Assembly: GCF_019710575.1 (NCBI RefSeq)
Contig: NZ_JAHWFK010000046.1
Span: forward strand, 91,478-155,477
Direction: 5' to 3'
From: Paractinoplanes polyasparticus
Lineage (GTDB): Bacteria; Actinomycetota; Actinomycetes; Mycobacteriales; Micromonosporaceae
Length of the DNA: 64,000 bases
The translations under genes were made by a program, and so were the position numbers. Position 1 is the first letter of the stretch. Every line of letters begins with the position of its first letter. The notes beneath the pieces were generated by a model. That model had not been told where the DNA came from. It saw nothing but the letters and a program-made list of their open reading frames with translations, and made no database searches. Shown here piece after piece: positions 26,137 to 34,969 of the stretch.

Positions 26137-27099
26137 ATGAAGTTCTTCTCGAACGAGAAAGAGACCGAGACAGAGACCGAGCCCCAGGCCGACCCGGACC
26201 GTACGCAGGCCGTCTCCGTGCCGCCGCAGCGGGCGGGGTCACCGTGGAGCGACGCGCCGCGCGAGTCGTCCGGCGACACCTCGACCGACGCCGCGCGCCC
26301 GTCCGACGGCCCGGATGACACTGCCCGCCGGGATGACGTTGCCGCCGTTCCTGCGAACGACGTCGACGCTCAGCCGGCCGGTCACGACCGCCAGGGCGGC
26401 ACGACGGAGAAGACGGTCACATCGACGACGTACGGGCCGGACGGCTCGGTCGTCGAGGACACCAGCTACCGGGCCGCGCACACCGAGCGGCCGCAGGACG
26501 ACTCGCCGGTCGATCTGCCGCTCACCGACTCCGACGCCCGGCCGGCCGAGGGACAGGCGCTCAAGGACGACGGCACGTTCGACAGCCCCAAGGCGGTCGA
26601 CCCGGCCACCGGCGAGAAGCTCGACGCGTCCACGTCCACGTCCACGTCCTCGTCCTCGTCCTCGTCCTCGTCCACGTCCTCGGACAAGGCTGACGACACC
26701 GACCGGGTCGACAGCGAGGACTTCCAGCGGGCGTCGGACACGCCGGCGTCGCCGGTCGCCGAGACCGCCGCCGTGCCGGTCGCCGCCGTTGCCGCTCCCA
26801 AGGCCACGACCACCGGTTCCAGCACCGGTTCCTCCGCCGGCTCCGCCACCGGGGGCAAGCTGCTGCCGGACGGGGACTCGTTCGCCGAGCGGTTCCGCGA
26901 CATCCAGCTGCGCTTCGTGGACGAGCCCAAGGAGGCCACCGCCGAGGCCGCCACGCTCGTCGGCGACGCGGTCGACAAGCTGACCAGCGCGCTCAAGGCG
27001 CAGCGGGACGGCTTGGCCGGCAACTCCGACGACACCGAGAAGCTGCGGGTCGAACTCCGGGCGTACCGGGACATCCTGAACCGCCTGCTCGCGCTCTGA
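26137..27099 (+). CDS. Low-complexity acidic protein with C-terminal domain related to its neighbour
   Basis: The product is 320 residues. The first 240 are disordered and rich in Asp, Thr, Ser and Pro, with a Ser/Thr run at about residues 165-183 encoded by hexamer repeats. The last 75 residues are helical and contain IQLRFVDEPKEA, closely resembling IQFVDNPERA in the preceding protein, and both end in a YRxxxxxLL-type helix. The two genes are therefore partial paralogues. The ribosome site AGGAG overlaps the previous stop codon. Function unknown. Confidence 0.78.
   Translation: MKFFSNEKETETETEPQADPDRTQAVSVPPQRAGSPWSDAPRESSGDTSTDAARPSDGPDDTARRDDVAAVPANDVDAQPAGHDRQGGTTEKTVTSTTYGPDGSVVEDTSYRAAHTERPQDDSPVDLPLTDSDARPAEGQALKDDGTFDSPKAVDPATGEKLDASTSTSTSSSSSSSSSTSSDKADDTDRVDSEDFQRASDTPASPVAETAAVPVAAVAAPKATTTGSSTGSSAGSATGGKLLPDGDSFAERFRDIQLRFVDEPKEATAEAATLVGDAVDKLTSALKAQRDGLAGNSDDTEKLRVELRAYRDILNRLLAL
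26629..26681 (+). repeat. In-frame TCCACG/TCCTCG microsatellite
   Basis: About nine tandem copies of the hexamers TCCACG and TCCTCG encode an alternating Ser/Thr stretch in the low-complexity protein. The unit length is a multiple of three, so copy-number change would alter linker length without breaking the frame. Confidence 0.85.
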
Positions 27100-27113
27100 T
27101 CCACCGAACCACA

Positions 27114-27142
27114 CCAAGGGGAGCCCGATGGGCTCCCCTTGG
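27114..27142 (+). terminator. Terminator after the low-complexity protein gene
   Basis: CCAAGGGGAGCCC pairs perfectly with GGGCTCCCCTTGG across a 3-base loop. It lies 14 bases after the stop codon and just before the WYL regulator gene. Confidence 0.82.
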
Positions 27143-27158
27143 GCGTTAGCGTCTGGTC

Positions 27159-28169
27159 ATGCGCGCCGACCGTCTGCTCTCGCTTCTGCTGCTGTTGCAG
27201 ACGCGCGGGCGGATGACCGCGCAGGGGCTCGCGGACGAGCTGGAGGTCTCGGTCCGCACGGTCTACCGCGACATCGAGTCGCTCGGCGCGGCCGGGGTGC
27301 CGGTGTACGCGGACCGCGGGCCGGCCGGCGGCTACCAGCTGCTGGACGGCTACCGGACCCGGCTCACCGGGCTCACGACGGACGAGGCCGGCACGATCTT
27401 CCTGGCCGGCATGCCCGGTCCCGCGGCCGAGCTGGGGCTGGGCTCGGTGCTGGCGGCGGCCCAGCTCAAGCTCCGGGCGTCGCTGCCGGGCGAACTGGCC
27501 GATCGGGCCGACCGCGTACGCGAGAGATTCCACCTCGACGCGCCCGGCTGGTTCCGGGCCGACGAGCCGGTCCCGTACCTCTCGACCGTCGCCGACGCGG
27601 TGTGGAGCGGGCGCCGGATCGAGGTGCGATACCGCCGCTGGAAGGCCCCGCGCGAGGTCACCCGCACGCTGAACCCGCTGGGCGTGGTGCTGAAGGCGGG
27701 CCGCTGGTATCTGGTGGCGGCGACGGCGACCCGCACGACGGCCTACCGCGTGTCGAACATCCTGGACGCGGAGCTGCTGGACGAGCCGGCGGCCCGGCCC
27801 GAGGGTTTCGAGCTGGCCGCGTTCTGGGCCGAGTGGACCGAGAGGTACGAGCAGAGCGTCTACACCGGCACGGCCACCGTGCGGATGACAGCGGCCGCCC
27901 TCGACCGGATGGCGTTCATCTTCCCGCCGGAGATGTCCCGGGTGGCTCGAGCCGAGGCCGGCGAACCCGACGAGACGGGCCGCCTGATCACCCGGGTGCC
28001 GATCGAATCGATCCGCCACGGCCACATCGAGTTGCTGAAGCTGGGCGCCGACGCCGAGATCCTGGACCCGCCGGAACTGCGAGCCGTCTTCACCGAAACG
28101 GCCCGAGCCCTGGCCGCCACCTACCTGCCAGTGCCCGAGTCACCCCAGGGTGCGGACCGGCGCTCGTAG
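27159..28169 (+). CDS. WYL-domain transcriptional regulator (YafY-like)
   Basis: The product is 336 residues. An N-terminal winged helix (TAQGLADELEVSVRTVYRDIESL) is followed by a GGYQLLDGYR hinge and a WYL domain, visible as GRWYLVAATATRTTAYRVSNI. WYL domains sense ligands, sometimes nucleic-acid fragments or second messengers. No target gene is adjacent on the same strand; the convergent neighbour is an anchored Pro/Thr-rich protein. The ATG lies only 16 bases after the preceding terminator, so the promoter must overlap the hairpin or the message is nearly leaderless. Confidence 0.87.
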   Translation: MRADRLLSLLLLLQTRGRMTAQGLADELEVSVRTVYRDIESLGAAGVPVYADRGPAGGYQLLDGYRTRLTGLTTDEAGTIFLAGMPGPAAELGLGSVLAAAQLKLRASLPGELADRADRVRERFHLDAPGWFRADEPVPYLSTVADAVWSGRRIEVRYRRWKAPREVTRTLNPLGVVLKAGRWYLVAATATRTTAYRVSNILDAELLDEPAARPEGFELAAFWAEWTERYEQSVYTGTATVRMTAAALDRMAFIFPPEMSRVARAEAGEPDETGRLITRVPIESIRHGHIELLKLGADAEILDPPELRAVFTETARALAATYLPVPESPQGADRRS

Positions 28170-28172
28170 GGG

Positions 28173-28211
28173 CCGTTTCGTAGGCTGCGGCACGATCCAG
28201 CTACGAAACGG
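28173..28211. terminator. Inverted repeat between convergent genes, probable bidirectional terminator
   Basis: CCGTTTCGTAG at 28173-28183 pairs perfectly with CTACGAAACGG at 28201-28211 across a 17-base loop. It lies in the 45-base gap between the WYL gene stop and the leftward Pro/Thr-rich gene stop. Confidence 0.65.
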
Positions 28212-28214
28212 AAC

Positions 28215-28754
28215 CTAGCTGTCTTCGGATGAGATGTGGACGCCGAAACTGCCGGTGAGCGGCGCCGGGTCGTTGTCCGACGGGTCGGTGGGGTCGGTCG
28301 GGTCGGTGGTCTCGTCGTCGACCGGCGGCGTGGTGGCCTCGGTCGGATCGGGGACCGGCACGGTGGTGGATTCGGGCGGGGCGGTGGTGCCGGGGTCGGC
28401 CGGGGTCGTCGGGTCGGTGGTGGTCGGCGTCGGCTCGGGGGTCGGCGAGGTCGTGGCTGCGGAAGGCTCCGTGGTGGTGCCCGTGCTGGGCGACGGCTTG
28501 GCCGCGGGCGACGTGGTCAGCGGGATGACGTTGCCGCGCGGGGCGGGGTCGAGGCTGTTGTCACTCGATTCCGCACCGGCGCCCGTGCCGCCCAGCAGCT
28601 GCCCGGCCTTCTCGGCGCCCTGCTCGTTGACCCCGGCGGGCGGACGCGCCGGCCCCGGCTGCGGAGACGGCCCGAGCTGAACGCCCATCCACAGTGCAGG
28701 CCCGAGCCCGACCGCGATGATCGCTCCGAAGAGCGCCAACGGCCCCCGCTCCAT
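28215..28754 (-). CDS. Membrane-anchored Pro/Thr-rich extracellular protein
   Basis: The product is 179 residues. After a short MERGP start comes one transmembrane or signal helix (about residues 5-24), then a long Pro/Thr/Ser/Asp-rich extracellular stretch with TDPTDPTDPSD repeats, ending in LTGSFGVHISSEDS. No enzymatic domain is visible. A GGGGAGG site seven bases before ATG 28754 decides this start over an ATG 30 bases upstream. It may be a glycosylated wall-spanning protein, which is inference from composition only. Confidence 0.72.
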   Translation of the reverse strand: MERGPLALFGAIIAVGLGPALWMGVQLGPSPQPGPARPPAGVNEQGAEKAGQLLGGTGAGAESSDNSLDPAPRGNVIPLTTSPAAKPSPSTGTTTEPSAATTSPTPEPTPTTTDPTTPADPGTTAPPESTTVPVPDPTEATTPPVDDETTDPTDPTDPSDNDPAPLTGSFGVHISSEDS

Positions 28755-29398
28755 GTCTGGCCTCCCCTGCCTCGATGGGATCATCCCGCCGGTCCAGGCA
28801 CTTTCCTACCCGTTATCGAAAGCGATAAAGCGAACGTTCCGCAAGCTTATTGTTACTTGAGGTGACAGTCCGTTCACCGTTCGGTCGCCCATGCGACCCG
28901 TCCCGCCAGGTAGCACGGGTCGTCCTCTTAGGAAGTTCACCGAGCGTGCTGCCCCTTTCTGCGCAATCTGCAACCGCCCCCTCACGCAAGATCCGTCCCG
29001 CAGTCCCCCAGAACGTGCTGATCATCCCTCCTGCCTGCGAAAACCCGATAGGTGTACGCCTTCCGGACGGCAAGGTCCACCCGGGGAAAATTGACGTGGC
29101 CGCAATCAGCCGTAACCGAATTGAGAAGTGACGGCCGCGGTGATCGCCCGGCTCGGCGCAACCATCGGGTGAGCAACGACACGGTCGAGCGAACGCAAGG
29201 CGAATGGCCGTCATCACGAAACACCGGGTCAACCGCTCCGCCGGAGCGTCTTCGGCCGGCCGAGCCAGTCCTGTGTGGACATTGTCTCGGCCGTGGTCTC
29301 GGCCGCACCTGCGAACGGCCGACGTCGGGACCGAAGTCAGGCGGCTCGGTGAGCGGAGCGAAGGCAGCGACTCGGTGAGCGGAGCGAAGGCCGGCGGC
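28755..29398. other. Intergenic region with a duplicated 21-bp word
   Basis: No convincing gene is visible in about 640 bases. An AT-richer stretch at 28815-28860 probably holds the promoter of the leftward anchored protein. Near the right end, a 21-bp word beginning CTCGGTGAGCGG occurs at 29345-29365 and again at 29371-29391. Short open frames on both strands lack ribosome sites and family matches. Confidence 0.5.
29345..29391. repeat. Two direct copies of a 21-bp word, period 26
   Basis: The word CTCGGTGAGCGGAGCGAAGG plus C appears twice, separated by five bases. It lies immediately downstream of the leftward M48 protease gene. No function can be assigned; it could be a recent slippage duplication or an RNA-structure element. 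Confidence 0.7.
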
Positions 29399-31582
29399 TC
29401 AGCGGGTTCGGGTCAGGAAGGCCACGGCGTCGTCCAGGGCGGCCCAGCCGCCGGGGAGTTCCTCGCTGTCGAGGGTGGTGCGGACGTTCAGGGTGCCGCC
29501 GTCGCGGAGGTTGATCGCCCATGAGCGGCGGCCGTTGCGTGTGGCCGAGGCTGTGGCCACGTCGGCGAAGGGCACGAAGCGGCTGCCCGCGGTGGGGTCG
29601 GCCGGCCGTGGTGCGGCGGTCGCGGCATTTGTTGTCGCGGGATCGGCGGAGGCCGGTTGTGGAGCAGCCGGAGCCGCGGATGCGCCGAGCGGTGAGGCTG
29701 GGGACGCACCCGCATCGGCCACGGCCGGGCCGTCACCAGCACCGGCTGCGGCGGCTCCCTGCGGCGCGCCGGCCGGGGGCGGCTGCTGGGGCGGTGAATC
29801 CGGAGCCGGGGTGCCGTTGGGAAGGACACCGTCGGCGGCCAGGCGGGTCAGGCGGCGCTTGGCCTCGTGATGACGGGAGCGGGGCAGGCCGGGGACCAGG
29901 AACAGGCCGGTCTCTAGGACGAGGAGGTCGGTGCGGGCCCCGTCGACCTGGACGCCGACGACGCCGCCCAGCACGGGGACGCGTGCGGAATGGTGGCGGG
30001 CCGTGTCGGTGGCCGCGTTGAGGTCGACGCCGACGGCGGTCAGCCACTCGCGGACCTGGGTGACGGTGGCGGGGTCGCCGGCCATTTCGGCCGGGGCCTG
30101 GAGTTCGAGGTAGGAGCCGTCGATCGCGACCAGCTCGGCCGTGCCCATCCAGCTGTGGCGCCAGCGGGCCACGCCGCTGCGCAGGGCGGCCAGGGCGAGC
30201 AGCAGGGCGATGAGGTCGGTGATGCGGCCCGTCACCTCGTCGGGCGGCAGGTCGCCGAAGACGGTCTCGGCGATCTTGCGCAGGCGGCCGTCGGCCGACA
30301 GGTCGAGGACCTCGGCGGCACTGGTCACGGGGGCGCCCGCGGCGCGGGACAGGGCACGCAGGGAGGCGTCGGCCTCGCGTTCCATCTCGGCGACGCGGGC
30401 CACGTCGAAGAATTCGTCCCAGCTGACGACGGCGCGGCCGCCGACCGGGAACGCGACCGCCTGCAACGCCCGTCCCAGACCGGGCAGGTCGGGCACCAGG
30501 TCGCCGGCTGGCTTCTCGGCGGCCTCGGGGCCCTCGGGGGTGAGTGCGGACAGCGCGGCCAGGCGGGCCGCCAGTGGCGGGTGCGGATCCCACTCGCCGG
30601 GCGGCTCGGGCTCGCGCGAGCGCAGGGCGGCCATGTCGTCGCTGCGGGCGGCGAGCACGCGCAGGAAACCGCCGAAGACGTCGTCGGGGATCAGGCCGGT
30701 CTGCCAGCCGGGGCTGAGGTATTCGGCGTGGAACAGCTGCTGCATGGCCTCGAGCGCGGGGCGGTCGCGCAGCACCGCGGCGGCGGCCCGGGGGCCGGCG
30801 AAGGAGGCGGCCACGCGGTCGGCGGCCAGCTCTTGAGCATGGCTGAACGGGGTGTCGGCGCGCAGGTAGAACCGCGCCCACGCGCGCAGCAGAGGGCCGG
30901 CGGGACTGTGGCGCGGGATGCGCGGGACGATGCGCCCCAGGGCGACCCGGCCACGGCGGGCGAGCGGGGCGAAACGGCCGCCGAGCGCGGGTGAGCCGTG
31001 CGCCAGCTCGTGGACGACGGCCGCCCGCAGGCGCGAATCGTCCCACGCCTGCAGCAGCGGCAGCCCGAGGTGGAGCTCGCGGCGGCCGCCCAGCAGGCCG
31101 CCGAGGCGCAGCGGTTGGAAGAGCGCGACCGTGGCGCCGGCCACGACAGTGACGCCGTCGGGTGGCTTCACCCCGGCCGCGACGGACGCGTCGTCGAGCA
31201 TCGCCCAGAGAGCGGGCGCGTGCTGACGCAGCACCGGCACGCCGGCCGGAGTGGACCGGCGCAGGCGCAGGGCCCGCACGGTGGCCCACCACAACAGCCC
31301 GGCCACGGCGATGACCAGCGGCACGGCGACCCCGAGAGCCAGCGACCCGGGCAGCGGCTGCAGGATCAGCAGCACGACCAGCAGCACCACGCCGACCTGA
31401 AGCCAGGCGAGGGCCAGGAAGCCGAGCAGCATCGCGGCCGACCGCCCGGCCGACCCGGCGAGCGCCGTCGGCGACGAGCCGCCGGAATCACCGGCCGCGG
31501 GCTCGGGCGGGCCGGCGGCCGGACCGGGCACGCTCGGATCCTCGTACGTCTGGGAACCTGACGCCCCCGCACTCGGTCGCAC
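29399..31582 (-). CDS. Membrane M48-family zinc metalloprotease
   Basis: The product is 727 residues. Two transmembrane helices (about residues 45-100) precede the peptidase domain. The zinc motif HELAH lies in AAVVHELAH and the third ligand in the AQELAADRVA helix. These M48 enzymes act in membrane-protein quality control. The C-terminal half is unusually long; it includes a linker rich in Pro/Ala and a final domain (RFVPFADVATAS to the end). GTG 31582 is used because GGAGG lies five bases before it; longer readings would overlap the divergent P450 gene. Confidence 0.82.
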   Translation of the reverse strand: MRPSAGASGSQTYEDPSVPGPAAGPPEPAAGDSGGSSPTALAGSAGRSAAMLLGFLALAWLQVGVVLLVVLLILQPLPGSLALGVAVPLVIAVAGLLWWATVRALRLRRSTPAGVPVLRQHAPALWAMLDDASVAAGVKPPDGVTVVAGATVALFQPLRLGGLLGGRRELHLGLPLLQAWDDSRLRAAVVHELAHGSPALGGRFAPLARRGRVALGRIVPRIPRHSPAGPLLRAWARFYLRADTPFSHAQELAADRVAASFAGPRAAAAVLRDRPALEAMQQLFHAEYLSPGWQTGLIPDDVFGGFLRVLAARSDDMAALRSREPEPPGEWDPHPPLAARLAALSALTPEGPEAAEKPAGDLVPDLPGLGRALQAVAFPVGGRAVVSWDEFFDVARVAEMEREADASLRALSRAAGAPVTSAAEVLDLSADGRLRKIAETVFGDLPPDEVTGRITDLIALLLALAALRSGVARWRHSWMGTAELVAIDGSYLELQAPAEMAGDPATVTQVREWLTAVGVDLNAATDTARHHSARVPVLGGVVGVQVDGARTDLLVLETGLFLVPGLPRSRHHEAKRRLTRLAADGVLPNGTPAPDSPPQQPPPAGAPQGAAAAGAGDGPAVADAGASPASPLGASAAPAAPQPASADPATTNAATAAPRPADPTAGSRFVPFADVATASATRNGRRSWAINLRDGGTLNVRTTLDSEELPGGWAALDDAVAFLTRTR

Positions 31583-31734
31583 CACTGCCTCCGGCCTCTC
31601 GTGGACCACTCGAACGCGCCCAAGACTAGGGCCGTCCTCCGACAGAAACCCCAGACGGACAGTCCGCCGAGGGGAAAAATAAGGAAGATTTTCGAGCCGG
31701 TTTCGCGGCGTCACCGAAGGGGATACGGACTGCC

Positions 31735-32940
31735 ATGGCGTTTGCAGACCAGACCTTGCCGTTCGCGACCAAGGGGTACGCATGGCTGCCCGACCTGCGT
31801 CGCCGGAATCACGGCCGCCCGATCCCGATGCGGTTCGGCGGGCAGCACGCAGTGGCAGTCAGCGGTCCCGATGCCGCCCGCTTCTTCTATGACGAGGACG
31901 AGCTCGAACGGCACGACGCCCTGCCCGCCCCGGTGGTCGACACGCTGTTCGGAAAGGGTGTGCACACCCTCGACGACCAGGCGCACGCGGCCCGCAAGGC
32001 GCTGTTCGTGGCGCTGCTGATGCACCAGGACGGCATCGACACGCTCGCCGCGCTGACCGGCAAGATCTTCGACGAGGCGGCCGACGGCTGGCGCGGCGGC
32101 AAGCCGGTGTCGCTGTTCGACGGGACGGCGAAGGTGCTCGCGGACGCGGTGTCGCGCTGGACCGGCGTACCGGAGAACGCGTTCGACCTGGACGCCCTGA
32201 CGGCCGACCTGCTGGCGATGGTGGACGGCTTCGCGACGCGGGGTCCGCGTCACGTGCGGGCCCGCGTGGCGCGAGTGCGCCTCGAGCGCAGGTTCGCCGA
32301 GATCATCGAGGCCGTACGGCGGCAGGAGCCCACGGACACGCCGCTCTCCCGGATCGCGCACCACCGCGAGGACGGCCACCTGCTCGACGCCCGCACGGCC
32401 GCGGTCGAACTGATCAACATCATCCGCCCCACCACGGCGGTGACCTGGTTCGTGGCCTTCGCCGGGCACGCGCTCGACCGGTGGCCGGGCACCCGCGCCC
32501 GGCTGCGCGCCGGCGACGACGAATACACCCTGGCCTTCGTGCACGAGTTGCGCCGGTTCTATCCGTTCGCGCCGTTCCTGGGCGCCCGGGCCCGCCACGA
32601 CCTGACCTTCCAGCACACGAGCATTCCGGCGGGAGCGCTCGTGCTGCTCGACATCTACGGCCAGCACCACGACCAGCGGGTCTGGCCCGACCCGTACGAT
32701 TTCCGGCCCGAACGCTTCCTCGGCCGCCGGGTCGGCGCGTTCGAGCTGATCCCGCAGGGCGGCGGCGACCCGCGTTCGGGCCACCGCTGCCCCGGCGAGA
32801 AGATCACCGTCGCCGTTCTCGGCACGTTGGTGCAGCGGCTGGCCAAGCTCGACTACTACCTGCCGCCGCAGAACACCGCCATCGACCTGAGCCGGGTGCC
32901 GGCCCGCGTGCGCAGCGGGCCTCGGATCGTGCTGTCCTAA
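31735..32940 (+). CDS. Cytochrome P450 of the CYP152 (fatty acid peroxygenase/decarboxylase) family
   Basis: The product is 401 residues, soluble and without a membrane anchor. The CYP152 hallmark RP in the I-helix is IIRPTTAVTWF (Arg231-Pro232), replacing the usual acid-alcohol pair; the Arg binds the fatty-acid carboxylate. The K-helix region is HELRRFYPFAPFLG, and the heme ligand is Cys352 in GHRCPGE. Such enzymes use hydrogen peroxide to hydroxylate or decarboxylate fatty acids without a redox partner. His77 in GKGVHTLDD aligns by eye with the His85 of OleT decarboxylase, where hydroxylases usually have Gln. It ends in a TAA that overlaps the stop of the convergent GH20 gene. Confidence 0.9.
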   Translation: MAFADQTLPFATKGYAWLPDLRRRNHGRPIPMRFGGQHAVAVSGPDAARFFYDEDELERHDALPAPVVDTLFGKGVHTLDDQAHAARKALFVALLMHQDGIDTLAALTGKIFDEAADGWRGGKPVSLFDGTAKVLADAVSRWTGVPENAFDLDALTADLLAMVDGFATRGPRHVRARVARVRLERRFAEIIEAVRRQEPTDTPLSRIAHHREDGHLLDARTAAVELINIIRPTTAVTWFVAFAGHALDRWPGTRARLRAGDDEYTLAFVHELRRFYPFAPFLGARARHDLTFQHTSIPAGALVLLDIYGQHHDQRVWPDPYDFRPERFLGRRVGAFELIPQGGGDPRSGHRCPGEKITVAVLGTLVQRLAKLDYYLPPQNTAIDLSRVPARVRSGPRIVLS

Positions 32941-34385
32941 CTCCAGTCGATCTCGGGCGAGCGGTGATAGTTGATGCCCTGGGCCTCGAAGCGCGGCCCG
33001 AACCGGGCCAGCCGGTCGCGGAAGGACGACCAGTCCCGGGCGGCCCGCGGCGTCCAGCCGATCTCGGCGATCGCGAGCAGCCGCGGGAACACCATGAACT
33101 CGACGTCGGCCAGGCTGCGCAGGGTCTCGGACCACAGCGGCGCCTCGACGCCGAGCAGCGACTGCTCACCCACGCCGGGCAGGCGGTCGGCGGGCTCCCA
33201 GTCGTAGGACCGCTCGACGCTGACCAGGCCGGCCCAGTCGAGGCCGAGCGGGGTCGACTCGTCGTACTTCATGTCGAGGTAGCTGCGGTCGGCCGGTGAC
33301 ATGATCACCTGGTGGCCGGCCGCGGCGGCCCGGGCCACGCCGTCGTCGGTCGGCTCGATCCGCCAGTACTGCGGGATCGCGGTGGCCGGCAGGTCGACGG
33401 CGGCCATCTCGTGCCAGCCGATCGCGCGCTTGCCGTACCGGCCGGGCATGGGCAGCACCCGGGTCATGAAGGTCCGGTAGTCCTCGGCGGTGGTGCTGAG
33501 CGCCTCGTCGCCGCCGATGTGCAGGTAGGGGCCGGGGGTCAGCGCGGCGACGGTACGGATGACGTCCTCGACGAACGCGTACGTCTCCTCCTTGCCGGCG
33601 CACAGCGAGCTGTAACCCACCTCGGGGTCGGTGCGCGGCTGGACGGGTTCGCCGTCGCAGGTCAGCTCGGGGTACGCCACCTGGGCCGCGTTGACGTGGC
33701 CGGGCAGGTCGATCTCGGGGACGACGGTGATGTGGCGGGTGGCGGCGTACGCGACCAGATCGGCGTACTCGTGGGCCGTCAGGAATCCCGGCCCGGCGCC
33801 GTCGATGCCGGTGCCCTCGCCCCCGCTGACCTCGGTGAGGCGCGGCCAGCCCTCGATATCGAGGCGCCAGCCCTGGTCGTCGGTGAGATGCAGGTGCAGG
33901 TGGTTGATCTTGAATTGCGCGATCGTGTCGATGTAGGACCGTATGTCGGCCGGCTGGAAGAAGTGCCGGGCCAGGTCGAGCATCGTGCCGCGGTAGGCGA
34001 AACGCGGCGCGTCCTCGATGTGGCCGCCGGGCAGGACGACCTCACCCTTCAGGGGCAGCAGCTGCCGCAGCGTCTGCAGGCCGGCGAAGAGTCCCTGCTC
34101 GGTGGGGGCGCCCAGGGTCACGCCGTCGGCGGTGATCGCCAGCCGGTAGGACTCGGGCGACCGCGCCTCGTCCGGAACGTCGTCGACCTCGAGGCGGATC
34201 GCCCCACCGGCCGCCCGCGGGACCGGGAACCCGGTCACCTCACGCAGCAGTTCGGCCAGCTCGTCGGCCACGGCGGTGGCGGCCGCAGTGCCGCTCACCG
34301 ACACGTCGGCCGGGACGCGGAAGTCGGCGGCGGGGTCGGGCCGGACCGAAGCCGGCAGCGGAATGACGTCGCCGAGGTGTTTCAT
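32937..34385 (-). CDS. GH20 beta-N-acetylhexosaminidase
   Basis: The product is 482 residues. An N-terminal GH20b-like domain precedes the catalytic barrel, which shows YRGTMLDLARHFF, HLHLTDDQGWRL, VPEIDLPGH and HIGGDEALS. The catalytic pair is Asp293-Glu294, used with substrate-assisted catalysis. It removes terminal GlcNAc from chitin or wall-derived oligosaccharides. No signal peptide is visible from the chosen ATG, so the enzyme is probably cytoplasmic; GTG 34400 is an alternative start. It is divergent from a GNAT gene across 39 bases containing an AT-rich core. Confidence 0.9.
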   Translation of the reverse strand: MKHLGDVIPLPASVRPDPAADFRVPADVSVSGTAAATAVADELAELLREVTGFPVPRAAGGAIRLEVDDVPDEARSPESYRLAITADGVTLGAPTEQGLFAGLQTLRQLLPLKGEVVLPGGHIEDAPRFAYRGTMLDLARHFFQPADIRSYIDTIAQFKINHLHLHLTDDQGWRLDIEGWPRLTEVSGGEGTGIDGAGPGFLTAHEYADLVAYAATRHITVVPEIDLPGHVNAAQVAYPELTCDGEPVQPRTDPEVGYSSLCAGKEETYAFVEDVIRTVAALTPGPYLHIGGDEALSTTAEDYRTFMTRVLPMPGRYGKRAIGWHEMAAVDLPATAIPQYWRIEPTDDGVARAAAAGHQVIMSPADRSYLDMKYDESTPLGLDWAGLVSVERSYDWEPADRLPGVGEQSLLGVEAPLWSETLRSLADVEFMVFPRLLAIAEIGWTPRAARDWSSFRDRLARFGPRFEAQGINYHRSPEIDWS

Positions 34386-34424
34386 CGTGGGAGCGTGCAC
34401 GGGCAAACAATAAACTGTCTTTCC

Positions 34425-34958
34425 ATGTCGATCACGACCCGTCGCGCCGAACTTGCCGACACCGAACTGCTGCACGATCTGGCCGAACGGACCTTCGGCC
34501 TCGCCTGTCCGCCCGGCACTCTCCAATCCGACATCGACGACTTTGTCGCCACCCACCTCTCCGAGGCGAGCTTCCGCGGCTACCTCGCCGACCCGCAGCG
34601 GGTGCTGCTGCTGGTGCTCGGCGACGGGGTGCCGCTGGGCTATTCGATGCTGGTCAGCGGCCCGATCAAGGACCCCGACGTGGCCGCCGTGGTCGACGAG
34701 AAGGCCAGCGTCGAACTGAGCAAGTTCTATCTGGCGGCGGAAAGGCATGGTTCGGGGGCGGCCGCGGCGCTGATGGAGGCCACGCTGGCTTCAGCGGCGG
34801 CCACCGGGGCCGCATTCTGCTGGCTGGGCGTGAACCAGCAGAACGTGCGGGCCGGCAAGTTCTATGCCAAGCACGGCTTCGAGGTGATCGGCGTGAAACG
34901 CTTCCTGGTCGGCACGGGGTGGCACGACGACCACATCCGCCGCCGCCCGTTGCCCTGA
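34425..34958 (+). CDS. GNAT-family N-acetyltransferase
   Basis: The product is 177 residues. The acetyl-CoA site is the KFYLAAERHGSGAAAALM segment, a Q/RxxGxG-type loop, followed by LGVNQQNVRAGKFYAKHGFEVIG, the typical C-terminal GNAT beta-alpha unit. The acceptor is unknown; amino sugars or protein N-termini are both possible. Its divergence from a hexosaminidase is suggestive of amino-sugar metabolism, but only by context. Confidence 0.87.
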   Translation: MSITTRRAELADTELLHDLAERTFGLACPPGTLQSDIDDFVATHLSEASFRGYLADPQRVLLLVLGDGVPLGYSMLVSGPIKDPDVAAVVDEKASVELSKFYLAAERHGSGAAAALMEATLASAAATGAAFCWLGVNQQNVRAGKFYAKHGFEVIGVKRFLVGTGWHDDHIRRRPLP

Positions 34959-34969
34959 CTCTTCCGCGC

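Noticed and set aside
31583..31783. Extension of the M48 protease gene to an ATG at 31783
   Set aside because: It would overlap the divergent P450 start and add unlikely sequence; GTG 31582 has a good GGAGG site.
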